A stretch of 64,000 bases of DNA from DASRIA01 sp963724065 (lineage in GTDB: Bacteria; Actinomycetota; Thermoleophilia; Solirubrobacterales; JBBDJG01), in the NCBI GenBank assembly GCA_963724065.1, contig CAVRTB010000002.1, forward strand, positions 310,001 to 374,000, given 5' to 3'. The notes below the pieces were generated by a model. It searched no databases, had not been told where the DNA came from, and worked only from the letters and a program-made list of their open reading frames with translations. Shown here in pieces: positions 1 through 9,364 of this stretch; position 1 is the first letter of the stretch, and each line of letters opens with the position of its first letter. The translations under genes and the position numbers were made by a program.

Positions 1-2
1 AG

Positions 3-1280
3 ATGGCGCTGCTCGAGGCGGAAGAGCCCGCCAACGGCGCAGCCGCCACCGAGGACGGGACTGCTCCCTCGGGCCATTCCGGCCTCGCCGGGTTTCTCGC
101 GGATCACACGCTGGAGCGGCTCGCCGAGACTGCGGAGGTCGACGCGACCGACCTGCGCGACGCCGCCGCCCTCCTGACGCAGGCCGACAACGTGGTCGTC
201 ATATGGGGCGAGCGCGTGGGCTGGGGCGAGCGCGGCGCCGGCGCGCTCGAGGCGCTCGCCGACCTCGGCCTCGTGCTCGGCCTCGACGCCGCCGAGGGGT
301 CCGGCCTGATCGAGATCCCCGCCGCGGCGAACGGCCGCGGCCTGCGCGAGGTCGGCTGCGTCGCGGGGATCGGCCCAGGGCTGGCCGAAGCCCCGGCCGG
401 GCTCACCGCCGCGGGCGCGCGTGACGCGACGCTCGCGTCGGGAGCAGTCAAGGCCTTCTACCTGATGAACAGCGACCCGCTGCGTGAGCTTCGCGGTCGC
501 GAGCTGTGGGAGAGGGCGCTCCAGAAGGCCGGCTTCGTCGTCGCGCACCAGCAGTTCCTCGGTGAGGCGGCGGAGCGCTATGCCGACGTCGTCTTTCCGG
601 CCGAGTCCTACGCCGAGAAGGAGGGCACCGTCACCCATCCGGACGGCCGCCTCCAGCGGCTGCGCCCCGCGATCGGGCATCCCGGCGAGGTGAGGGCCGA
701 ATGGCAGGTGATCGCGGACGTCGCCGCGCGCGTCGGGATCGACACGACCGGCAGCGTGACCGCGGCCGCGGTGCTCACCCAGCTTGCCGAGGACGTGCCG
801 CTCTACGCGGGTGTGACGATGGACGAGATCGGCGGGCGCGGCGTGCGCTGGCAGGAGCGCGAGGCCGGGGCCGGGGCCGCGCGGCGGGCATTCGGCGAGA
901 TCGGCTTCGGTCCCCCGGCCGAGCCCCCGGCCCCGCTGGCGGTAGGCGACGGCGCGCTGCGCCTCGCGACGCGGCCCGGGCTCTGGGCCTCCTGGGTCAC
1001 GGACCGCTCCCCGTCGCTGCGCCACCTCGTCACGAGCCAGCAGCTCGAGCTGAGCCCGCTCGACGCCGAGCGACTGTCCGTGCACTCCGGCGACGAGGTT
1101 CAGGTGCGCTCGAACGGCCACGCCGTCAGCGCGCGCGTGCAGATCCGCAGCGCGGCGAAGCGCGGTACCGCCACCCTGATCGAGGGCACCACGAATGACA
1201 ACGCCAACACCCTCCTCGACGGAGCACCGGTGCTCGTGGAGATCACCCCTGCGAACCGCGCTCCGCGATCCGCGAACTGA
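3..1280 (+). CDS. nuoG: NADH-quinone oxidoreductase subunit G, C-terminal part (5' partial)
   Basis: This is the C-terminal 425 residues of the large peripheral-arm subunit of respiratory complex I. The frame is open to the window edge, so the ATG at 3 is probably internal; the usual protein is nearly twice this length and carries N-terminal Fe-S domains that lie outside the window. Visible parts are the molybdopterin-oxidoreductase-like fold (for example AFYLMNSDPLRELRGRELW near residue 150, then ADVVFPAESYAEKEGTVTH) and a C-terminal dinucleotide-binding-type barrel near residues 340-410. The stop overlaps the nuoH start (TGATG), and the nuoH to nuoN order follows, so it belongs to the nuo operon. 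Confidence 0.93.
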   Translation: MALLEAEEPANGAAATEDGTAPSGHSGLAGFLADHTLERLAETAEVDATDLRDAAALLTQADNVVVIWGERVGWGERGAGALEALADLGLVLGLDAAEGSGLIEIPAAANGRGLREVGCVAGIGPGLAEAPAGLTAAGARDATLASGAVKAFYLMNSDPLRELRGRELWERALQKAGFVVAHQQFLGEAAERYADVVFPAESYAEKEGTVTHPDGRLQRLRPAIGHPGEVRAEWQVIADVAARVGIDTTGSVTAAAVLTQLAEDVPLYAGVTMDEIGGRGVRWQEREAGAGAARRAFGEIGFGPPAEPPAPLAVGDGALRLATRPGLWASWVTDRSPSLRHLVTSQQLELSPLDAERLSVHSGDEVQVRSNGHAVSARVQIRSAAKRGTATLIEGTTNDNANTLLDGAPVLVEITPANRAPRSAN

Positions 1281-2290
1281 TGCTGCCTATCGCCGACACC
1301 ACGTTCGTCGAGGCGACCGGGATCTGGATCATCAAGTCGGTGGTGATCTTCGCCTTCGTGATGGGCGTCGTGCCGATGCTGCTGCTGCTCGAGCGCAAGC
1401 TGCTGGGCCGCTTTCAGAACCGCTACGGGCCCAACCGCGTCGGCCCGTACGGCCTCCTCCAGCCGCTCGCGGACGTCGTCAAGCTGGCCTCGAAGGAGCC
1501 CTTTTACCCCTCGACGGGGGTGCCGCGGCTGATGGCGATCGCCCCGGCGATCATGATCGTCACCGCGCTCGCGTCGATCGCGATCATCCCGTTCGGCGAC
1601 GTCAGAGAGGGCTTCGGGTCGGAGTTCGGCCTCTATGGGATCGACGTCAACATCGGCGTCCTGTATGCGTTCGCGTTCGGCTCGCTCGCCTTCTACGGCC
1701 TCGTGCTGGGCGGCTGGGCGTCGGGCTCGAAATACTCGTTTCTCGGAGCGATGCGATCGGCCGCGCAGCTGATCAGCTACGAGGTCTCGCTCGGGCTCTC
1801 CCTGATCGGCGTCGTGATGATGGCCGGCTCGCTGTCGCTGGTCGACATCGTGGAGGCGCAGGACACGGTCTGGTACGTGCTCCCGCAGTTCGTCGGCTTC
1901 CTGATCTTCACGATCGCGGGCTTCGCCGAGACGAACCGTCCGCCGTTCGACCTTCCCGAGGCGGATGCCGAGCTCGTCGGCGGTTACAACACCGAGTTCG
2001 GCGGCATGCGGTTCGGCTCTTTCTTCATGGCCGAGTACATCAACATGCTCGTGATCGCCGGCCTCGCCGCCGCGATGTTCTTCGGGGGCTGGATGGGCCC
2101 GGGCCCGAGCGGCCTCGACCCCGTCTGGATGATCCTCAAGATGCTCGCGATCGTGATCTTCTTCATCTGGGTGCGGGCGACCGTGCCGCGCCTTCGCTAC
2201 GACCAGCTGATGAGCTTTGGCTGGAAGATCCTGCTCCCCCTCGCAACCCTGAACCTGCTGGTGACCGCAGTCCTCGTATCGACGACCTGA
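1280..2290 (+). CDS. nuoH: NADH-quinone oxidoreductase subunit H
   Basis: Membrane subunit of complex I that joins the peripheral and membrane arms and forms much of the quinone-binding chamber. It is 336 residues with about eight hydrophobic helices. Signature loops are present: GPNRVGPYGLLQPLAD near residue 50 and ETNRPPFDLPEADAELV near residue 217. The ATG overlaps the nuoG stop by one base, typical of translational coupling, and nuoI follows after 6 nt. Length matches the family and there is no sign of damage. Confidence 0.97.
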   Translation: MLPIADTTFVEATGIWIIKSVVIFAFVMGVVPMLLLLERKLLGRFQNRYGPNRVGPYGLLQPLADVVKLASKEPFYPSTGVPRLMAIAPAIMIVTALASIAIIPFGDVREGFGSEFGLYGIDVNIGVLYAFAFGSLAFYGLVLGGWASGSKYSFLGAMRSAAQLISYEVSLGLSLIGVVMMAGSLSLVDIVEAQDTVWYVLPQFVGFLIFTIAGFAETNRPPFDLPEADAELVGGYNTEFGGMRFGSFFMAEYINMLVIAGLAAAMFFGGWMGPGPSGLDPVWMILKMLAIVIFFIWVRATVPRLRYDQLMSFGWKILLPLATLNLLVTAVLVSTT

Positions 2291-2296
2291 GGTGTC

Positions 2297-2830
2297 ATGA
2301 CATACCGACCTGAGCCAGATGCGATTGCAGTCCAGCGCGGTCCCGACCCGGGCGGGCTCGGCGCCGTCTCCCGCGCCTTCGGCGAGACGCTGCGCGGGCT
2401 GAAGACGACGTTCGGCCGCCTCGTCGAGGGCCCGGTGACGATCCAGTATCCGGAAGAGAAGACCCCCGTCTACCCGCGCTTCCGCGGGCGCCACCGTCTG
2501 AACCGCTTCGAGGACACCGGGCTCGAGAAGTGCGTCGGCTGCTCGCTGTGCGCCGCCGCGTGCCCGTCCGACTGCATCCGGGTCGTCGCCGCCGAGAACA
2601 CGCCGGATGATCGCGTCTCGGCGGGTGAGCGCTACGCCGAGATCTACGAGATCAACATGACCCGCTGCATCTTCTGCGGCTACTGCGAGGTCGCGTGCCC
2701 GTTCGACGCGATCACGATGGGCCACGACTACGAACTGTCCGACTACGACCGGTCGGACCTCATATTCACAAAGGAGATGCTGCTCGCGGAGCCGATCGAG
2801 CGGACGCCGCTGAGGCGCGAGGGCGAGTAG
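2297..2830 (+). CDS. nuoI: NADH-quinone oxidoreductase subunit I (2x 4Fe-4S)
   Basis: Ferredoxin-like subunit of complex I carrying clusters N6a and N6b, which pass electrons towards quinone. The 177-residue protein has two clear binding motifs, CVGCSLCAAACPSDC near residue 78 and CIFCGYCEVACP near residue 124. The C-terminal tail is rich in charged residues. It lies between nuoH and nuoJ with gaps of 6 and 10 nt, so it is co-transcribed. Confidence 0.97.
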   Translation: MTYRPEPDAIAVQRGPDPGGLGAVSRAFGETLRGLKTTFGRLVEGPVTIQYPEEKTPVYPRFRGRHRLNRFEDTGLEKCVGCSLCAAACPSDCIRVVAAENTPDDRVSAGERYAEIYEINMTRCIFCGYCEVACPFDAITMGHDYELSDYDRSDLIFTKEMLLAEPIERTPLRREGE

Positions 2831-2840
2831 GGCCCGCACG

Positions 2841-3371
2841 ATGGAAGCTGTCGTCTTCTGGTTTGCCGCGCTGCTCGCGATCGCCGGTGCGGCCGGCGTC
2901 GTGCTGCAGCGCAACCCGTTCTACAGCGTGCTCTCGCTGGTCGTGCACCTGCTTGCGCTCGCGGTCCTGTTCCTGCTTCTCAACGCGGAGTTCCTGGCCG
3001 CCGCGCAGGTGATCGTCTACGCGGGCGCGGTGATGGTGCTCTACGTGTTCGTCGTCGCGTACGTGGGCGGCCTCGAGGACGCGCCCACGGAGCCGAGCCC
3101 GGCCACGCGCGTCGTGGCGCCCCTGTTCGGGCTCGCGCTGCTTGTCGAACTGTGCGTCGCGCTGATCGGCTCGGGGCTCAAAGCGCTCGACTCCAGGGGC
3201 CCCGACCTGGCGGCCGGCTTCGGCTCGCCCGCCGCGATCGGGGAGATGTTCCTGACGCGGTTCCTGGTCGCGTTCGAGGTCGTCTCGCTGCTGTTGCTGA
3301 TCGCCGCGGTGGGAGCCGTCGTGCTCGCCAGGCGCGAGAGCCCGGAGGAGGCGAGCAGGCCGTGGACATAG
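2841..3371 (+). CDS. nuoJ: NADH-quinone oxidoreductase subunit J
   Basis: Small membrane subunit of complex I, 176 residues with about five transmembrane helices. The conserved segment around AAAQVIVYAGAVMVLYVFVV near residue 53 contains the helix with a pi-bulge known from this family. The 3' end overlaps the GTG start of nuoK by 10 nt. Position between nuoI and nuoK confirms the assignment. Confidence 0.95.
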   Translation: MEAVVFWFAALLAIAGAAGVVLQRNPFYSVLSLVVHLLALAVLFLLLNAEFLAAAQVIVYAGAVMVLYVFVVAYVGGLEDAPTEPSPATRVVAPLFGLALLVELCVALIGSGLKALDSRGPDLAAGFGSPAAIGEMFLTRFLVAFEVVSLLLLIAAVGAVVLARRESPEEASRPWT

Positions 3372-3661
3372 TCTGGTACCTGGTCCTCTCCGCGCTCATC
3401 TTCTGCATCGGCGCGACCGGCGTGCTCACGCGGCGCAGCCCGCTCGTGATCCTGATCTGCCTCGAGCTGATGCTCAATGCCGGCAACCTCGCTCTAGCTG
3501 CCTTCTCCCGGATGACTGGTACGCACGACGGGCAGGTGTTCGCGCTGATCGTGATGATCGTCGCCGCCTGCGAGGTCGTGATCGGCCTCGGGCTGATCGT
3601 CGCGATGTACCGCAGCCGCCTCCCGATGGACGTCGACGAGCTGTCGGAGCTGCGCGGATGA
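3362..3661 (+). CDS. nuoK: NADH-quinone oxidoreductase subunit K
   Basis: Small antiporter-related membrane subunit of complex I. The frame is open much further upstream, but the GTG at 3362 (MDIVWYLVLSALIFCIGATG) gives 99 residues, the usual size, and a short overlap with nuoJ. Three helices are visible, with the conserved membrane glutamates in LICLELMLNAGNL and IVAACEVVIGLGL. The stop overlaps the ATG of nuoL (ATGA). Confidence 0.95.
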   Translation: MDIVWYLVLSALIFCIGATGVLTRRSPLVILICLELMLNAGNLALAAFSRMTGTHDGQVFALIVMIVAACEVVIGLGLIVAMYRSRLPMDVDELSELRG

Positions 3662-5664
3662 GCGTCGCCACCTACGGCTGGCTCGTGATCGCGTTCCCGC
3701 TCGCGGGATCGATCCTGATCGCGCTGCTGTGGCGGGTGCTCCCGGGGCGCACCGCGGGCTGGATCGGATCAGCGGCGATCGGCCTCGCCTTCCTCAACGC
3801 CGTGGGCGCGCTGGTGCAGCTCCAGGACAAGCCCGAGGAGGGGCGGCAGGTCACCTCGTCGCTCTGGACATACGCGAGCACCGCCGGGATCGACGTGCAG
3901 CTCGGGATCCTCGTCGACCCGCTTGCGGTCTTCATGGCGCTGGTCGTGTCGGGCGTGAGCTTCCTGATCCACGTCTACTCGGTCGCCTACATGCACGGCG
4001 ACCGCGGCTACCGGCGCTACTTCAGCTACCTCAACTTCTTCGTCTTCTCGATGCTGCTGCTGGTGCTCGCCGGCAACTTCGTGCTGCTGATCGTCGGCTG
4101 GGCATTCGTCGGCTTCGCCTCCTACGCGCTGATCAGCTTCTGGTACCGGCGGCGCACCGCCACATACGCCGGCATGAAGGCGTTCGTGATCAACGTGATC
4201 GGCGACGTGGGGCTGGTGCTCGCCGCGATCATCCTCCAGCGCGACACGGGCGCGCTCGACTACGAAGCCGTGTTCGCGCGCGCGGGCGACGTGTATTCGC
4301 AAAACGAGTGGGTGATCGTCGCCGTCTGCCTGCTGATCCTCGTCGGCGCGTTTGCGAAGTCGGCGCAGATTCCGCTCCACACCTGGCTGCCCGACGCGAT
4401 GGAGGGCCCGACTCCCGTCTCGGCGCTGATCCACGCCGCGACGATGGTGACCGCGGGCGTGTACCTGATCGCGCGCACGCACCCGCTCTTCGAGCTCGCG
4501 CCGACGGCCGCGGACATCTCGGCGGCGATCGGCGCGTTCACGCTCGTGTTCGCGGCCTCGGTCGCGCTGGTCGTGACGGACCTCAAGCGGATCATCGCCT
4601 ACTCCACGATCAGTCAGATCGGCTACATGATCATGGGCGTCTCGATCGCCGCATACGGCGCCAGCTTCTTCCACCTGATGACGCACGCGTTCTTCAAGGC
4701 GCTGATGTTCATGGCGGCAGGCTCGGTGATCGCGGCGATGGCGGGCATGCAGAGCATCGACCGCATGTCCGGCCTGCGCCGCGCGATGCCGTTCACGTAC
4801 ATCGCGTTCCTGGTGGCGGCGCTCGCGCTCGCGGCGTTCCCGGGCACGTCGGGCTACTTCTCGAAGGACGAGATCCTCGCGTTCTCCGAGGCGCGGGGCG
4901 GCGCCTACTGGCTGCTGTACGTCGCCGGGACCCTGGCGGCGGTGATGACCGCCTTCTACGCCTTCCGGATCGTGTTCCGCGTGTTCTGGGGTGAGCCCAC
5001 CGACGAGGCGCGCGAGCTCGAACGGGGCCACCTCGCCCACGGCGACCCGGTCAACCCGATCACCGGGGAGGCGGAGGACACCGACGTCGGCTACCCCGGC
5101 CCCGAGCACCACATCGCCGAGCGCGAGACCGCGATGAAGGTGCCGATCGCGATCCTCGGGATCCTCGCGCTGGTCGCCGGCGCGCTCCAGGTGCCCGAGG
5201 TGACCCACGTGATCGACGGGTTCCTCGAGCCGACCTTCGCCGACTCCCGCTTCGCCGGCACGGAGGTGTCCGGCGGTCTCGAGACGCTCGCGCTGGTCGT
5301 CGGCGCGCTCGCCTCCGTGATCGGCATCGGGCTCGCCTGGCTTGTCTACGTGCGCCGCCCGGGCACGACCGCGCAGCTCGTGAAGCGCTTCCGTGGCCTG
5401 CACGACTTCCTCGCCCACAAGTGGTATTTCGACGAGTTCTACGACCGCGCGATCGTGCGCCCCACGACCGCCCTCGGCTCGTGGTCGGCGAACGTCTTCG
5501 AGCGCTACGTGGTGGGCGGGATGGTGTCGGGGACGGCGCTCGTCGTGCGCGCCGGCGGGCAGGTCGTGCGCATCGCGCAGTCGGGCCTGCTGCGCAGCTA
5601 CGCGCTGCTGCTCGTGACCGGCGTGACTGCGCTCGCCCTCTACTTCCTGCTGGTGAGCCGCTGA
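3658..5664 (+). CDS. nuoL: NADH-quinone oxidoreductase subunit L
   Basis: Largest Mrp-antiporter-like proton-pumping subunit of complex I, 668 residues with about sixteen helices. The conserved core contains SAQIPLHTWLPDAMEGPTPV near residue 235, with the usual lysine and histidine positions of the half-channels. A long hydrophilic loop (about residues 448-490) and a C-terminal segment beginning FDEFYDRAIVRP precede the last helix, as expected for the lateral helix of NuoL. It overlaps both nuoK and nuoM by 1-4 nt. Confidence 0.97.
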   Translation: MSVATYGWLVIAFPLAGSILIALLWRVLPGRTAGWIGSAAIGLAFLNAVGALVQLQDKPEEGRQVTSSLWTYASTAGIDVQLGILVDPLAVFMALVVSGVSFLIHVYSVAYMHGDRGYRRYFSYLNFFVFSMLLLVLAGNFVLLIVGWAFVGFASYALISFWYRRRTATYAGMKAFVINVIGDVGLVLAAIILQRDTGALDYEAVFARAGDVYSQNEWVIVAVCLLILVGAFAKSAQIPLHTWLPDAMEGPTPVSALIHAATMVTAGVYLIARTHPLFELAPTAADISAAIGAFTLVFAASVALVVTDLKRIIAYSTISQIGYMIMGVSIAAYGASFFHLMTHAFFKALMFMAAGSVIAAMAGMQSIDRMSGLRRAMPFTYIAFLVAALALAAFPGTSGYFSKDEILAFSEARGGAYWLLYVAGTLAAVMTAFYAFRIVFRVFWGEPTDEARELERGHLAHGDPVNPITGEAEDTDVGYPGPEHHIAERETAMKVPIAILGILALVAGALQVPEVTHVIDGFLEPTFADSRFAGTEVSGGLETLALVVGALASVIGIGLAWLVYVRRPGTTAQLVKRFRGLHDFLAHKWYFDEFYDRAIVRPTTALGSWSANVFERYVVGGMVSGTALVVRAGGQVVRIAQSGLLRSYALLLVTGVTALALYFLLVSR

Positions 5665-7127
5665 TGCTCAGTTTGCTGGTGTTCCTGCCACTGGCCGGCG
5701 GCGTGCTCGCTGCGCTGGTGCCCGGGCGCGGCGGACGCACCGCGGGCGCGGTGACGCTTGCCTTCTCGCTCGCGACGCTCGGCCTCGGCATCGGGCTGCT
5801 GGCCGGCTTCGACTCGGCGGGCGGGCTTCAGCACGTCACCGACGTGACCTGGATCGCCGAGCTCGGCATCCACTACAAGCTCGGCCTCGACGGGCTCAAC
5901 CTCTTCCTGATCCTGATGACGGCGCTGCTCTGGGCCGCCGCGGTCGGCGGCTCGTTGCTGCAGGACCGGGAGCGGGGTCGCCTCTATTACCTGATGCTCG
6001 CGCTCGGTGAGACCGCGGTGCTGGGAGCGTTCTGCGCGCAGGACCTCGCCCTGTTCGTCCTGTTCTTCGACCTGATGCTGGTGCCGTTCTACTTCCTGAT
6101 CGGCATCTGGGGCGGGCCCGAGCGGGTACGGGCGACGACGACGTTCGTGATCTACACGCTCGTCGGCAGCCTGCTGATGCTCGCGGCAGCCGCCGCGACC
6201 GGCATCCTCGCCGCGGACGGGGGCAACGTCTCCTTCGAGCTGTCGACCTTGGTTCAGCGACCGCTGTCCGAGGGCAGCCAGCAGTGGATCTTCCTGCTGT
6301 TCGCGCTCGCCTTCCTGGTGAAGATGCCCGCTTTCCCGCTGCACGGGTGGATGCCCGCCGCCTACACCAACGCGCCGACACCGGTCGTCGCGGTCCTCTC
6401 AGGGGTGCTGTCGAAGGTCGGCGCGTACGGCTTCCTGCGCATCGCGCTGCCGCTCTTCCCCGATGCGGCGGTTCAGTACCAGGAGCTGCTGCTCGTGATC
6501 GCGGTCGCAAGCATCCTCTACGGGTCGGTGATGGCGTTCACGCAGACGTCGGCGACGCTGGTCGTCGGGTACTCGTCGATCGCGCAGCTCGGCTTCATCA
6601 CGCTCGGGATCTTCTCGCTCACCGAGGCGGGGGCACAGGGGGCAGTCCTTCAAATGGTCAACCACGGGTTGGTGGTCGTGCCGCTCTTCTTCATCATCGC
6701 GCTGCTCGCCGCGCGCGCGGGCGGCACGGACGACCTGCGCCGGATGGGCGGGCTCGCGGCGAGGGCGCCCGTGCTCGCGGCGCTCTTCCTGATCGTCGCG
6801 CTCGCGACCCTCGCGATCCCCGGCTCGGCGAACTTCATGGGCGAGTTCCTGATCCTCAGCGGGACGTTCGACGCGAAGATCGCCTACGCGATCGTCGCCG
6901 GCGCCGGAGTCGCGCTCGCCGCCGTGTACATGATCCGTCTCTATCAGCGCTCGATGCACAACCCGCTCGCGCCCGGCGCCGAGTCGCGCGAGCTGAGCGT
7001 GCGCGACGCAGCGGTGCTCGTGCCGATCGTGGCAGTGATCGTGTTCCTCGCCCTCTATCCGCAGTTCGTGCTGGAGCGCTCCGAGGATTCGGTCGTCACG
7101 CAGGTGGAGGTGGCGGCGTCGCGATGA
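5664..7127 (+). CDS. nuoM: NADH-quinone oxidoreductase subunit M
   Basis: Proton-pumping antiporter-like subunit of complex I. The frame is open upstream, but the ATG at 5664 overlapping the nuoL stop gives MLSLLVFLPLAGG and 487 residues, the normal length. The family signature AFPLHGWMPAAYTNAPTPV lies near residue 222. About fourteen helices are predicted by eye. The stop overlaps the nuoN ATG. Confidence 0.96.
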   Translation: MLSLLVFLPLAGGVLAALVPGRGGRTAGAVTLAFSLATLGLGIGLLAGFDSAGGLQHVTDVTWIAELGIHYKLGLDGLNLFLILMTALLWAAAVGGSLLQDRERGRLYYLMLALGETAVLGAFCAQDLALFVLFFDLMLVPFYFLIGIWGGPERVRATTTFVIYTLVGSLLMLAAAAATGILAADGGNVSFELSTLVQRPLSEGSQQWIFLLFALAFLVKMPAFPLHGWMPAAYTNAPTPVVAVLSGVLSKVGAYGFLRIALPLFPDAAVQYQELLLVIAVASILYGSVMAFTQTSATLVVGYSSIAQLGFITLGIFSLTEAGAQGAVLQMVNHGLVVVPLFFIIALLAARAGGTDDLRRMGGLAARAPVLAALFLIVALATLAIPGSANFMGEFLILSGTFDAKIAYAIVAGAGVALAAVYMIRLYQRSMHNPLAPGAESRELSVRDAAVLVPIVAVIVFLALYPQFVLERSEDSVVTQVEVAASR

Positions 7128-8635
7128 ACGAGCTGAACGCACCCACCATCGACTACGCCGGCGTGTCGCCGCTGATCGCGCTCACCGCCGGGACGTGCCT
7201 GACCATGCTCGCCGGGCTGTTTCCGCGCCGCGCGGGCCGCGTCCTCGCCGTCACGACCGCGCTGCTCACGCTCGCGACCGCGTTCGGGCTCTCGGTGTGG
7301 CAGTTCGGTGAGTCCAAGACGCTGGTCGAAGGCGCGCTGCGCTCCGACGACCTCGCGCTGTCGCTCGACTTCCTGTTCTTCACGGCCGCCGCGCTCGCGC
7401 TCGTGCTCTCACTGCGGGAGCGTCCCGACGTGCAGACGAGCCTCGCCGACTACTCGGCGCTGCTGCTCGGGAGCGTCACCGGCATGGTGGTCCTGGCCGG
7501 AGCCAACAACCTCGTCACCCTGTTCCTCGGCATCGAGCTGCTCTCGATCCCGCTCTACGTGATGTGCGCGCTCGACCTGCACCGCCGGACGTCGCTCGAG
7601 GCCGGCCTCAAGTACCTCGTGATCGGCTCGGTCGGCTCGGCCACCCTGCTCTACGGGCTCGCGTTCATCTACGGGGCGAGCGGCTCGACCGGCTTCGACG
7701 AGATCGCGCGCGGGATCACGGAGGCCGGCATCGCGGGCGACCCGCTGCTGCTGACCGGCATCGCGCTCGCGCTCGCGGGACTTGCCTTCAAGGCGTCGGT
7801 GGCGCCGTTTCACCAGTGGACCCCCGACGTCTATCAAGGCGCGCCGACCTCGGTGACCGCGTTCATGGCCGTGGCGACGAAGGCAGCCGCGTTCGCGATC
7901 CTGCTGCGCTTCTTCGACGTGGCGCTCCTGCCCGCGAAGGATGACTGGGACATCGCGCTTGCGGCGCTCGCCGCGGTCACGATCGTCGTCGGGAACATCG
8001 GCGCGATCGGCCAGGACTCGCTGAAGCGGATGCTCGCCTTCTCGGGCGTCGCCCAGGCCGGATACATGCTCGCCGGCGTCGTCGTCGCGAGCGAGCTCGG
8101 CGTCGAGGCCACCGTCTTCTACCTGGCCGTGTACCTGTTCATGAACACGGCCGCGTTCGCCGTCGTGATCGCGCGCGAGCGCGAGACGGCGCTCGGCGAC
8201 CACGTCGACGCGGTCGCGGGCATCGGGACGTCGCGACCCGCGCTTGCATGGGCGCTCACGATCGCGATGCTGGGCCTCGCCGGGCTGCCGGGAACCGCCG
8301 GCTTCATCGGCAAGTTCTTCCTGATCGAGGCCTCGGTCGAGGGCGACTTCACGTGGCTCGGGATCGTTATCGTGATCGGCTCGATGATCTCCCTCGCGTA
8401 CTACCTACGTGTGATCGCGGCGGTCTGGATGGGCGGTCCCGCGAGCGCCCCGGTGCCCGTGATGGCCGGCGGCTCCCCCGACGCCGCGCCTGCCGGCCCG
8501 CGCCCGTCCGCGGCCGCTCCCGAGGTCGTCGCGATCGCGTGCCTCGCGGCCGCCGCGACCGTGTTCTTCGGGATCATCCCCGACCCGCTGCTCGACGTTG
8601 CCGTGGACGCCGGGCGCGCGCTCGGCCTGGGCTGA
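7124..8635 (+). CDS. nuoN: NADH-quinone oxidoreductase subunit N
   Basis: Last antiporter-like subunit of complex I, 503 residues from the ATG at 7124 (MNELNAPTIDYAGVSP). The signature APFHQWTPDVYQGAPTSVT lies near residue 226. A proline- and alanine-rich segment near residues 445-465 lies between the last helices. It ends the nuo operon as seen here; the next gene, starting 6 nt downstream, is unrelated to respiration. Confidence 0.96.
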   Translation: MNELNAPTIDYAGVSPLIALTAGTCLTMLAGLFPRRAGRVLAVTTALLTLATAFGLSVWQFGESKTLVEGALRSDDLALSLDFLFFTAAALALVLSLRERPDVQTSLADYSALLLGSVTGMVVLAGANNLVTLFLGIELLSIPLYVMCALDLHRRTSLEAGLKYLVIGSVGSATLLYGLAFIYGASGSTGFDEIARGITEAGIAGDPLLLTGIALALAGLAFKASVAPFHQWTPDVYQGAPTSVTAFMAVATKAAAFAILLRFFDVALLPAKDDWDIALAALAAVTIVVGNIGAIGQDSLKRMLAFSGVAQAGYMLAGVVVASELGVEATVFYLAVYLFMNTAAFAVVIARERETALGDHVDAVAGIGTSRPALAWALTIAMLGLAGLPGTAGFIGKFFLIEASVEGDFTWLGIVIVIGSMISLAYYLRVIAAVWMGGPASAPVPVMAGGSPDAAPAGPRPSAAAPEVVAIACLAAAATVFFGIIPDPLLDVAVDAGRALGLG

Positions 8636-8641
8636 TCGCTC

Positions 8642-9364
8642 GTGTCGGACGAGGAGCGCCACCGCCCCTATCCCTTCGCGGGCGGGCAGATCTACCTCGA
8701 CGTCGAGCACTCGCCGATGATGCGGGCCCGTGCCGAAGGGCGCTACGAGACGGCCAAGGTCGCCGTGATCCAGCGCTTCCTGAGGCCCGGGATGTCGTTC
8801 GTCGACGTCGGCGCCAACATGGGCGACTTTTCACTGATCGCGGCGAAGACCATGAACGACCGGGGCCGCGTGCTCTCGTTCGAGCCCTCGCCGGACAACT
8901 GCAAGTGGATACGCCGCAGCATCGAGATGAACGGCTACCGCTGCATCGAGCTGATGGAGCTCGCGCTGAGCGACACGAGCGGCGAGGACACCCTCTACCT
9001 GAGCGACCGGGTCGCGCGCCACTCGCTCGTCCCGCTGCGGGACGAGCAGGAGACGCTCACGGTCGCCGTGAAGACGCTCGACGCGGTGCTGGAGTCGACG
9101 GGCGACCCGCACGTCGACATCGTCAAGGTCGATGTCGAGGGGGCGGAGCTGAAGGTGCTGCGGGGTGGATCGAACACGTTCAGCCGAGCCGCGCGGATGG
9201 CGCTGATGGTCGACATGCACGTGGGGAGGGCCGACCCCATCGAGGTGTGCGCGCTGCTCGCCGAGTACGGCTTCTCGTTGCGTTCGCCGGCCGAGCCCGA
9301 GACGGAGTTCGAGCCCGCCCGCGACGCCAGCGAGGTGCTCGGGCTGAAGGGCTACCAGGACTAG
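8642..9364 (+). CDS. FkbM family SAM-dependent methyltransferase
   Basis: Probable O-methyltransferase of the FkbM family; the substrate cannot be told from sequence, though sugars or glycans are common for this family. The 240-residue protein has the SAM-binding motif FVDVGANMGDFSLIAAK near residue 51, the acidic SFEPSPDN motif near residue 80, and the family's VDVEGAELKVLRG segment near residue 163. It starts at a GTG 6 nt after nuoN, so it may be read through from the nuo operon. Its TAG stop shares a CTAG with the stop of the convergent ThyX-like gene. Confidence 0.88.
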   Translation: MSDEERHRPYPFAGGQIYLDVEHSPMMRARAEGRYETAKVAVIQRFLRPGMSFVDVGANMGDFSLIAAKTMNDRGRVLSFEPSPDNCKWIRRSIEMNGYRCIELMELALSDTSGEDTLYLSDRVARHSLVPLRDEQETLTVAVKTLDAVLESTGDPHVDIVKVDVEGAELKVLRGGSNTFSRAARMALMVDMHVGRADPIEVCALLAEYGFSLRSPAEPETEFEPARDASEVLGLKGYQD